From the NCBI RefSeq assembly GCF_013256425.1, contig NZ_CP053904.1, forward strand, positions 1,550,001 through 1,614,000: a DNA stretch of 64,000 bases, given 5' to 3'. The notes beneath the pieces were generated by a model. The model worked only from the letters and a program-made list of their open reading frames with translations, made no database searches and was not told where the DNA came from. The DNA comes from Hymenobacter sp. BRD67. GTDB taxonomy: Bacteria > Bacteroidota > Bacteroidia > Cytophagales > Hymenobacteraceae. Both the position numbers and the translations under genes were made by a program. This document shows, piece after piece, positions 57,888 to 64,000 of this stretch. The stretch's first letter is position 1. Each line of letters opens with the position of its first letter.

Positions 57888-58595
57888 ATGTCCGTCTTCC
57901 TGCTGCAAGCTGCTCCCGCCGTTACCACTATTGCCACCGATACGGCTGCGGCCCATGCCAACGCCATGGCTGCCGCCGCGCCTGGCCTCTCCCTCATCGA
58001 CCTGATACTGAAAGGGGGCTGGATAATGCTTCCTATTTTGCTGCTTTCAATAATTTCAATCTATATTATGATTGAAAGATATATTACCATCCGCAACGCA
58101 GCCGGTAATCCCGATTCGTTTATGGCTGGTATCCGGGCGCTTATGCTGAAAGGCGACTTGCAGGGCGCCAAACTCTACTGCGCCCAGAACCCCTCGCCGC
58201 TGGCGCGCATGGTGGAGAAAGGCCTGCGGCGCATCGGCCTGCCCATCACCGAGATTGAGGCCAGCGTCGAAAATGTGGGCAAGATTGAGATTGCCCGTCT
58301 CGAAAAGAATATCAGCATCCTGGGTATCATTGCTGGCATTGCGCCCATGCTGGGCTTCGTAGGTACCATTATCGGCGTTATCAAGATATTCTTCGCCATC
58401 TCGTCCAGCGGCGAGTTTGGCATTACGCAGATTGCCGGCGGCCTCTACACCAAGATGGTCACCTCGGCGGCCGGCCTCATCGTGGGCATGATTGCCCACA
58501 TCGGCTACCACTGGCTCAGCATTCTGGTCGAGCGCATGGTATTTCGCATGGAAAACTCGGCCGTCGAGTTCATGGACATCCTGCAGGACAATTAA
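57888..58595 (+). CDS. exbB: MotA/TolQ/ExbB proton channel protein
   Basis: 235 residues. Three hydrophobic segments (about 43-63 ILLLSIISIYIMIERYITI, 145-170 ILGIIAGIAPMLGFVGTIIG, 190-215 VTSAAGLIVGMIAHIGY) with the family Gly/Pro motif GIAPMLGFVGTIIGVI. Forms the pentameric stator that converts the proton gradient into work on TonB-dependent transport. Forms an operon with exbD and tonB. A 13 nt hairpin (GGCCGGCG/CGCCGGCC) precedes it at about 57840. Confidence 0.92.
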   Translation: MSVFLLQAAPAVTTIATDTAAAHANAMAAAAPGLSLIDLILKGGWIMLPILLLSIISIYIMIERYITIRNAAGNPDSFMAGIRALMLKGDLQGAKLYCAQNPSPLARMVEKGLRRIGLPITEIEASVENVGKIEIARLEKNISILGIIAGIAPMLGFVGTIIGVIKIFFAISSSGEFGITQIAGGLYTKMVTSAAGLIVGMIAHIGYHWLSILVERMVFRMENSAVEFMDILQDN

Positions 58596-58600
58596 TTATT

Positions 58601-58698
58601 TGATGTGGAAATGTGGGAAATGAGAAAATGAATTGCTAGCCGCGCCAGGTGCTGAGTAGCGATTCTCACATCTCCCACATTTTCAAATTTCCACATTT
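58601..58698. repeat. Heptad-type palindrome F inside exbB-exbD
   Basis: Arm 1 (58601-58632) has words GTGGAAAT, GTGGGAAAT, GAGAAAAT; the reverse complement of arm 2 (58662-58698) begins AAATGTGGAAATTTGAAAAT and contains GTGGGAGAT. Loop of about 29 nt is GC-rich. Transcribed within the operon, so not a terminator. Confidence 0.8.
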
Positions 58699-58704
58699 AA
58701 CAAC

Positions 58705-59127
58705 GTGAATCTTTCCCGCCGCCACCGCCTGTCTTCGCACGTCGAGACCAGCTCGATGAACGACATCATGTTCTTCCTGATGCTGTTCTTTCTGATTGTG
58801 TCCACGATGGTGAATCCCAACGTTATCAAGCTGTTGCTGCCCAATGCCAAGAGCAGCAAGCAGGTAATGAAGCAGCCCATTACGGTATCTATCAACGCGG
58901 CCGGGGAGTATTTCGTCAATAAGAAGCCCGTGACGGCCGCTTCGCTTGAACCCGAGCTGAAGGCGCTAATTCCGGCCAGGCAGCCCGCCGAAGCCCAGCC
59001 TACGGTAGTGCTGCGCGTCGATGCCGGCCTGAACGTGCAGAAGCTGGTCGACGTACTGGAAATAGGCAACCGTCTGAAGATGAAAATGGTGATGGCGACC
59101 CAGTCGCAACAGGCAGCTGGAAAATAG
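58705..59127 (+). CDS. exbD: ExbD/TolR-type proton channel subunit
   Basis: 140 residues from GTG. Short cytoplasmic N-terminus, one TM helix (NDIMFFLMLFFLIVSTMVNP) with the functionally essential Asp at its start, then the periplasmic domain (KKPVTAASLEPELKALIPAR, VVLRVDAGLNVQKLVDVLEI). Dimers sit in the ExbB pentamer. Flanked on both sides by heptad-type palindromes. Confidence 0.92.
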   Translation: MNLSRRHRLSSHVETSSMNDIMFFLMLFFLIVSTMVNPNVIKLLLPNAKSSKQVMKQPITVSINAAGEYFVNKKPVTAASLEPELKALIPARQPAEAQPTVVLRVDAGLNVQKLVDVLEIGNRLKMKMVMATQSQQAAGK

Positions 59128-59214
59128 TTAGAAGCTATGAGTTAAAAGTTATGAGTTGGCAGCTTTTGGCTCATTACTTTAACTCCTGACTTTTAACTCT
59201 TAACTCATAACTCC
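59126..59214. repeat. Heptad-type palindrome G between exbD and tonB
   Basis: Arm 1 (59126-59159) and the reverse complement of arm 2 (59171-59214) are runs of strict 7-nt units: AGTTAGA, AGCTATG, AGTTAAA, AGTTATG against AGTTATG, AGTTAAG, AGTTAAA, AGTCAGG. Loop about 11 nt. The right arm ends 6 nt before the tonB ATG. Confidence 0.85.
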
Positions 59215-59219
59215 AAAAA

Positions 59220-60127
59220 ATGGCCCTCGACTATCCCGAACAGCACCGCCGCGAGGCCCTGATTGGCACGGTGGTCGTGCATCTGCTGCTGGCGCTGCTC
59301 TTTTATTTTGTGGTTTTCAGAGGCCCCGACCCGCCGCTGACCGCCCTGGGTGGCGATGGTGTGGAGCTGAACTACGGCCTTGATGAGGCCGGCTCGGGCA
59401 ATATTCAGACTAAGGCCACCGCCAATGCTTCGCAAAACCGCGAGGACTCGCGCCCAGCGGCGGCTCAGCCTGCCCCCACGCCGCAGCCGACCCAGCCCGA
59501 GGTAGAGCGTATGGCGCCGGCCCAGCCCGCCGCCCAGGAAAAAGTAATTACCAGCGACGCGGAAGACGCAGGCGTGACCACTCCGCCCGTTGAGAAGCCC
59601 GCCCCCAAGGCGGCCGAGGCCGTGCGCGAAACGCCCAAGCCCCGCGAGCAGCCCCGTACCCTGTACACGCCCAAAGGCAGTGCTACCGGCGTGGCGGGCG
59701 GCAACGGCGTAAACGGCAGCAGCAGCGCGCCTACCGGCAACAGTAACGGCGACCATCCCGGCACGGTGGGCGACCAGGGCAACCCCAACGGCTCGCTCGA
59801 TGCCAAGGCCCTGTATGGCCAGCCGGGCAGCGGCGGCAGCGGCTCGCGCCCCGGCAGCGGTGGTGGCAGCGGCCTCGAAATGAGCGGCTGGCGCTTCGAT
59901 AATACGCCCGTGGTGGAAGCTGTGGATGACAACCCCGGCGTGGTGCGCTTCAAAATTAAAATCACCGACGACGGTGAGGTGGAGTCCGTCACCAAAGTAT
60001 CGGGCAACGTATCGCCGGCCCAGGAGAAGCTCTGCCGCGACAAGCTGCTCGACGCCAACTTTGTGAAAACCAACGCCGGGGCGGGCGGGCCACGGGCTTT
60101 TATACGTTCCGCTTCACGGTAAAGTAG
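59220..60127 (+). CDS. Energy transducer TonB, one frame break
   Basis: About 302 residues after repair. N-terminal TM anchor (ALIGTVVVHLLLALLFYFVV, about 13-34), Pro/Ala-rich periplasmic spacer (PAPTPQPTQPEVERM), a Gly/Ser/Asn-rich stretch (about 155-220) and a C-terminal TonB-like domain (RFKIKITDDGEVESVTKVSG). The end is corrected to GGATGFYTFRFTVK by adding one G in the run 60087-60089. Couples ExbB/ExbD to outer-membrane receptors. Confidence 0.9.
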
Positions 60128-60177
60128 AGGAGAGCATGACGCTCTTCCTACTTAGTATTAAGCCATAATGGATTAGT

Positions 60178-61479
60178 ATGAATTATCAAGAAACCCTGGC
60201 CTGGCTTTACGCACAACTACCCATGTACCAGCGGGTAGGGGCGGCTGGCTTCAAGAAAGGCCTGGGTAATACGGAGGCGCTGGCGGCGGCCCTGGGGCAT
60301 CCCGAAACGAAGTTTCGCAGCGTACACGTAGCGGGCACCAATGGCAAGGGCTCATCATCGCACCTGCTGGCGGCGGTGCTGCAAAGCGCCGGCTACAAGG
60401 TGGGGCTCTATACTTCGCCGCACCTGCGCGAGTTTACCGAGCGCATTCGGGTGAACGGGCAGGAGCTGGCTCCTGGCTACCTGGTGAGCTGGGTGGCAGA
60501 GCACCAGCCCCTTTTTACCGAGATTCAGCCGTCGTTTTTTGAGATGTGCGTGGCGCTGGCCTTCGACTATTTCGCCGCCGAGCGGGTAGATGTGGCGGTG
60601 GTGGAAGTGGGCCTGGGCGGCCGGCTCGACTCCACCAATATTATTACGCCGCTACTATCGTTAATTACGAACATCAGCTACGACCACCAGGCTATGCTGG
60701 GCAATACGCTGCCCGAGATTGCGGGCGAAAAGGCCGGTATTATCAAGCCCGGCCGGCCCGTAGTGGTCAGCCAGACCCAGCCCGAGGTAGCCGCCGTATT
60801 TGAGGCCAAAGCCCGGCAGGAGGGCAGCCCGCTGCTGTTTGCCGATACGCGCTACGAAGCGCGCCCGGCCGCCGTCGAGGCTGAAATATGGCAAATATTA
60901 GATATTTGGCGCGCTGGCCAGCCGTGGCTCGCACACGTGGAGCTGGGCCTGCTCGGCGACTACCAGCGCCTGAACCTGCCCGGCGTGCTGGCGGCGCTGG
61001 ATGAGCTGCGCGCGCAAGGCTTTACTATCCCGGAAAGTGCCCTGCGCCAGGGGCTGCGCGACGTCACGCGCCTGACCGGCCTGCGCGGCCGCTGGAGCAT
61101 CATCGGTCAGCACCCGCTGGTGGTGGCCGACACGGGTCACAACGAAGCCGGGCTGCGCCTGGTGCTGGCCCAGCTGGCGCGGGTGCCGCACCAGTATCTG
61201 CACCTGGTTATCGGCATGGTCAACGACAAGGATATTGCTAAGGTGCTGGCGCTGCTTCCCCGCACGGCCACGTATTATTTCTGCCAGGCGGATATTCCAC
61301 GGGCGCTGCCGGCCGCCGAGCTGGCGGCCCAGGCGGCGGCCGTAGGCCTTCGGGGCGAGGCCTACGGCCCCGTAGCTACTGCCGTAGCTGCTGCCCGCGC
61401 CGCCGCCGGCCCCGAAGACGTTATCTTCATCGGCGGCAGCACCTTTGTGGTGGCCGAGGTAGCCGAGTTGTATCAGTAG
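60178..61479 (+). CDS. folC: Folylpolyglutamate synthase / dihydrofolate synthase
   Basis: 433 residues. Mur-ligase fold: P-loop VHVAGTNGKGSSSHLLA, SPHLREFTERIRVNG (substrate loop), DVAVVEVGLGGRLDSTNI, and VADTGHNEAGLRLVL in the C-terminal domain. Adds glutamate to folates and, in many bacteria, makes dihydrofolate. Intact. Its place behind exbB-exbD-tonB is common in Bacteroidetes and probably reflects cotranscription only. Confidence 0.95.
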   Translation: MNYQETLAWLYAQLPMYQRVGAAGFKKGLGNTEALAAALGHPETKFRSVHVAGTNGKGSSSHLLAAVLQSAGYKVGLYTSPHLREFTERIRVNGQELAPGYLVSWVAEHQPLFTEIQPSFFEMCVALAFDYFAAERVDVAVVEVGLGGRLDSTNIITPLLSLITNISYDHQAMLGNTLPEIAGEKAGIIKPGRPVVVSQTQPEVAAVFEAKARQEGSPLLFADTRYEARPAAVEAEIWQILDIWRAGQPWLAHVELGLLGDYQRLNLPGVLAALDELRAQGFTIPESALRQGLRDVTRLTGLRGRWSIIGQHPLVVADTGHNEAGLRLVLAQLARVPHQYLHLVIGMVNDKDIAKVLALLPRTATYYFCQADIPRALPAAELAAQAAAVGLRGEAYGPVATAVAAARAAAGPEDVIFIGGSTFVVAEVAELYQ

Positions 61480-61572
61480 CACGGCCAGGCGCAGCCGCTG
61501 GTGCGGCCGAAGGGAAACCGCGTGGGATTAGCGCGTAGTTTTGTGACCTTTTAGCCTAAAAAATAAATTGCC

Positions 61573-62235
61573 GTGCCCCGCATTAAACTCCAGCGCTTCG
61601 CCGAAAATGCCACCCGACCCGATATCGTAGAGCCGGGCAAGCCAGCTTTTGGCCAGCTTTCCGGCCGTTGGGGCACTGATTTTTTCAACAACCACCATCC
61701 GCTGGTGCTTGAAGTGGGCTGCGGCAAAGGCGAGTATACCGTAGGCCTGGCCCAGCTTCATCCCGAGCAGAATTTCCTGGGCCTCGACATCAAGGGCGAG
61801 CGCATCTGGCGCGGCAGCACCCGCGCCGAGGCGCTGGGCCTGCAAAACGTGGGTTTCGTCCGCTTGCTGGCGCACCAGCTCACCGAGCATTTTGCCCCCG
61901 GCGAGCTGAGCGAAATCTGGATAACCTTTCCCGACCCGCGTCCCCGCGACCGTGATATTAAGCGCCGCCTCACCTCGCCGCGCTTTCTGAATATGTACCA
62001 GACGCTATTGGCCGCCGGTGGGGTAGCCCAGCTCAAAACCGATAGCGAAGGCTTATTTGAGTACACCTTGGAAGTGCTGGCCGGGCGGCCCGAAGCCCGC
62101 GTAGAGGTCGCGACGCGCGACCTCTACGCCGAAACTGACCCGGCTTTCGCGGCGGCCCAGGCTATCCAGACGCACTTCGAGGGCAAGTACCGCGCGGTGG
62201 GCGTGCCCATCAAGTACGTGCGGTTTTCGCTGTAG
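61573..62235 (+). CDS. trmB: tRNA (guanine-N7)-methyltransferase
   Basis: 220 residues from GTG. Makes m7G46 in tRNA. SAM site LEVGCGKGEYTVGLAQ, FLGLDIKGERIWRGS, and the family signature IWITFPDPRPRDRDIKRRL with LTSPRFLNMY. A -7 box TAGTTTTG sits at 61536-61543 without a -33 TTG. Intact. Confidence 0.95.
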   Translation: MPRIKLQRFAENATRPDIVEPGKPAFGQLSGRWGTDFFNNHHPLVLEVGCGKGEYTVGLAQLHPEQNFLGLDIKGERIWRGSTRAEALGLQNVGFVRLLAHQLTEHFAPGELSEIWITFPDPRPRDRDIKRRLTSPRFLNMYQTLLAAGGVAQLKTDSEGLFEYTLEVLAGRPEARVEVATRDLYAETDPAFAAAQAIQTHFEGKYRAVGVPIKYVRFSL

Positions 62236-62311
62236 CGTGAACTCGGCGAGACCGCGCGTGGAAACGGTGTGCTGCATACTACCACGCGTGAACTCGTCGA
62301 GTTCACGCTAC
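62232..62311. repeat. GTAGCG cruciform repeat, copy 5
   Basis: 30-nt arms (62232-62261, 62282-62311) starting GTAGCGTGAACTCG and its complement, four mismatches, 20-nt loop. Lies between the convergent trmB and TrpF-like genes; its left arm touches the trmB stop. Confidence 0.8.
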
Positions 62312-62937
62312 TACGCTTCTTCCAGGGCCTCAAATACGGCTTCCAGCTCGGTAAAGTCGCGCAGGCCGGGCTTTATCTCCTCGCCCCCGGCTAGGACAAG
62401 GCCCGCCGGATGCACCTGCTGGGCCAGGTCGGCGGCTTCGGTCGGGTCGGTGGGGCTGGCCAGCCACAGCGGCGCCTGGCGGGCCAGCTGGTGCCAGTAA
62501 GTATAGTCGGCCGGGTAGGGGCGAGGGGCGGTGGTAAACAAGGCAAAGCCCTGCGGAAAAGCGGCGCTGACATCACGAAGTGCCGCTGCGTAATGGGCCT
62601 GATTGGTGATAAGATTGGCGGGCACTTCAATCAGGACGGGTACCGCCAGTCCATCGGGCCAGGCCTGGCGGGCGCGGTCGAGGCGCAGCAGCACGCCCGT
62701 CAGGCCGCATTCTTCAACCAGGCGATTGATTTCGGGGCCGGCCACGTGGCCAAACTCGCCGATGATATCGACGCCGGCCACCCAGCCCGCCAGCTCACGG
62801 GCCGTCGCCGCATCCACGGCCCCAGGCAAGCTGGTGTCGAGCGTAAAAATGAGGCCCTGGGCCCCCATGCCCGCGCAGTAGCGGGCGTCCGAAAGATTAT
62901 TGATGCCGCGCACGAGCACGGGAAGAGCTAAGGACAT
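62311..62937 (-). CDS. Phosphoribosylanthranilate isomerase-like (TrpF-like) protein, motif altered
   Basis: 208 residues from ATG 62937. TIM-barrel pattern with ends like TrpF: the first strand VLVRGINNLSDARYCAGMGAQGLIF parallels KICGI...A..GAD..GF.F, and the C-terminus AGLVLAGGEEIKPGLRDF parallels LAGGL and the final helix. The catalytic Cys of KICG is Arg-Gly here, and I do not see the general acid clearly. So either a paralogue with another sugar-phosphate substrate or an inactive form. No other trp genes are near. Start lies in the arm of palindrome H if the longer frame is used. Confidence 0.55.
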   Translation of the reverse strand: MSLALPVLVRGINNLSDARYCAGMGAQGLIFTLDTSLPGAVDAATARELAGWVAGVDIIGEFGHVAGPEINRLVEECGLTGVLLRLDRARQAWPDGLAVPVLIEVPANLITNQAHYAAALRDVSAAFPQGFALFTTAPRPYPADYTYWHQLARQAPLWLASPTDPTEAADLAQQVHPAGLVLAGGEEIKPGLRDFTELEAVFEALEEA

Positions 62938-62942
62938 TTCTT

Positions 62943-63038
62943 CAGTGAGTAGTGAACAGTGAACAATTAGTAGTGAGCCGCAAAGGTCGTTCCGATAACT
63001 GCTCACTGCTCACTACTCACTGTTCACTATTCACTACC
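62943..63038. repeat. Heptad-type palindrome H between TrpF-like gene and mnmA
   Basis: Arm 1 (62943-62978) and the reverse complement of arm 2 (63001-63038) consist of strict 7-nt units (GTGAGTA, GTGAACA, GTGAATA, GTGAGCA). Arms share AGTAGTGAACAGTGA-like blocks. Loop of 22 nt. The -7 box TACCTTTG (63035-63042) of mnmA overlaps the end of arm 2. Confidence 0.85.
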
Positions 63039-63042
63039 TTTG
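63035..63042 (+). promoter_or_regulatory. -7 element upstream of mnmA
   Basis: TACCTTTG, exact -7 consensus, 49 nt before the ATG. No TTG at -33, where the repeat arm lies instead. Confidence 0.5.
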
Positions 63043-63091
63043 TAGTGGCGCCAGTCGGAACATTCACCTCCCTGAGTGGCTTGCCGCTTTC

Positions 63092-64000
63092 ATGAACCCA
63101 ACCCCAACCAAAGGCCGCGTTCTCGTGGCCATGAGTGGCGGCATCGACTCGTCGGTAGCCGCCGTGCTGCTGCACGAAGCCGGCTACGAAGTAGTGGGCA
63201 TGACGATGAAAACCTGGGACTACGCCACGGCCGGCGGCTCGAAAAAAGAAACCGGCTGCTGCTCGCTCGACAGCATCAACGATGCCCGCGATATTGCCGT
63301 GCGCCTGGGCTTTCCGCACTACATCATTGATATCCGCGACGAGTTTGGCGATTTTGTTATCGACAATTTTACCAGCGAATACCTGGCGGGCCGCACGCCC
63401 AACCCCTGCGTGCTCTGCAACACCCACATCAAGTGGGATGCCCTGCTGCGCCGCGCCGACCAGCTCGGCTGCGAGTTTATTGCCACCGGCCACTACGCCC
63501 AAATCCGCCAGGTTGCCGACACCGGTCGTTTTGTGGTGAGCAAAGGGCTGGATGAAAACAAAGACCAGAGCTACGCCCTGTGGGGCGTGACGCAGCAGAG
63601 CCTGAGCCGCACGCTGTTTCCGCTGGGGGCCATGCGCAAAACCGAGATTTACGATGAGGCGCGCCGGCGGGGCTTCACGGCGCTGGTCAACAAGCCCGAG
63701 AGCTACGAAATCTGCTTTATTCCCGACAACGACTACCGCGGCTTTTTGCGCCGCCGTGTGCCGGGGCTGGAAGCCCGCGTGGCCGGCGGCCGCTTTGTGC
63801 TGGCCGACGGCACCGAGCTGGGCCGCCACGAGGGCTACCCGTTTTACACCATCGGGCAGCGCAAAGGGTTGGGTATTGCCCTGGGCTTCCCGGCCTACGT
63901 GACGGCCATTCGGCCCGAAACCAACGAGGTAGTGCTGGGCAACTACGACGAGCTGGCCAGCACCGCTACCACCGTGCACAAGCTCAACATGGGCAAAGTG
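63092..64000 (+). CDS. mnmA: tRNA-specific 2-thiouridylase MnmA, 3' end outside window
   Basis: First 303 codons from ATG 63092, open to the window end. PP-loop ATPase SGGIDSSVAAVLLHEAGYEV, GMTMKTWDY, target cysteine in PNPCVLCNTHIKW, the second catalytic Cys in NKPESYEICFI, and YPFYTIGQRKGLG. Adds sulfur to U34 of tRNA Lys, Glu and Gln. No frame break seen. Divergent from the TrpF-like gene across palindrome H. Confidence 0.96.
   Translation, partial: MNPTPTKGRVLVAMSGGIDSSVAAVLLHEAGYEVVGMTMKTWDYATAGGSKKETGCCSLDSINDARDIAVRLGFPHYIIDIRDEFGDFVIDNFTSEYLAGRTPNPCVLCNTHIKWDALLRRADQLGCEFIATGHYAQIRQVADTGRFVVSKGLDENKDQSYALWGVTQQSLSRTLFPLGAMRKTEIYDEARRRGFTALVNKPESYEICFIPDNDYRGFLRRRVPGLEARVAGGRFVLADGTELGRHEGYPFYTIGQRKGLGIALGFPAYVTAIRPETNEVVLGNYDELASTATTVHKLNMGKV

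Noticed and set aside
749..60091. Programmed frameshifting or real pseudogenes as cause of the frame breaks
   Set aside because: All breaks have the same sign, lie in G/C runs without slippery-site context, and hit essential genes; sequencing error is simpler.
1172..63038. Heptad-type repeats as CRISPR arrays
   Set aside because: Units are 7-9 nt without spacers, arranged in inverted arms; no cas genes in the window.

Overview
This window is a chromosomal stretch from a high-GC member of the Bacteroidetes, most likely Hymenobacter or a close relative in the Cytophagales. The evidence is a Bacteroidetes-type short primary sigma factor, promoters of the TTG-N19/20-TAnnTTTG type, a type 9 secretion sorting domain, bacillithiol synthesis (BshB1), a histone H1-like protein and a sphingolipid enzyme pair. 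No prophage, IS transposase or CRISPR array is visible.

Layout. 1-9996 is core: thrS (partial), infC-rpmI-rplT, tRNA-Met, a START-like protein, an LptF/LptG permease, rpsO, pnp, the primary sigma factor and trxB. 10058-19284 holds an M23/LysM peptidase, a small secreted protein, bshB1, then a minus-strand block of sigma-54 response regulator, sensor kinase and kup, and an amidohydrolase. 19424-20373 is an Xre/RES toxin-antitoxin module with a palindromic operator. 20457-23028 has a sphingolipid-desaturase-like gene and a lipoprotein aldose epimerase. 21827-31213 is an L-arabinose locus (galM, araB, araD, araA, MFS carrier, transaldolase, LacI regulator) with an 18-bp palindrome over its probable promoter. 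31455-42150 carries an AT-rich secreted TPR protein, biotin carboxylase, a serine palmitoyltransferase-like enzyme, a histone H1-like protein, tyrS, holA, an M28 peptidase and small membrane or stress proteins. 42151-50871 has a GH92 mannosidase, a methyltransferase, a 14-repeat RCC1 protein with a T9SS tail and an osmoprotectant ABC transporter. 51181-61479 is an envelope operon (TPR, outer-membrane barrel, HU/SPOR, ExbB, ExbD, TonB, folC), followed by trmB, a TrpF-like gene and mnmA (partial).

Two window-wide signals stand out. First, 24 reading-frame breaks in 17 genes, including essential thrS and tyrS, are all repaired by adding one base, almost always in a G or C run. This points to systematic homopolymer-deletion errors in the assembly rather than pseudogenes, so I annotate each such gene as one CDS across the break.

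Second, the intergenic spaces are full of structured repeats. Eight loci hold an unusual element: two complementary arms of about 25-45 nt, each built from degenerate tandem words of about 7-9 nt (clearly 7 nt in four loci). The word differs from locus to locus, yet the two arms of one locus match each other. There are also five copies of a GTAGCG-type cruciform repeat, three copies of a longer REP-like element, two near-perfect 26-bp hairpins and one 166-bp element bounded by inverted repeats. The heptad palindromes are the best candidate for something undescribed here.
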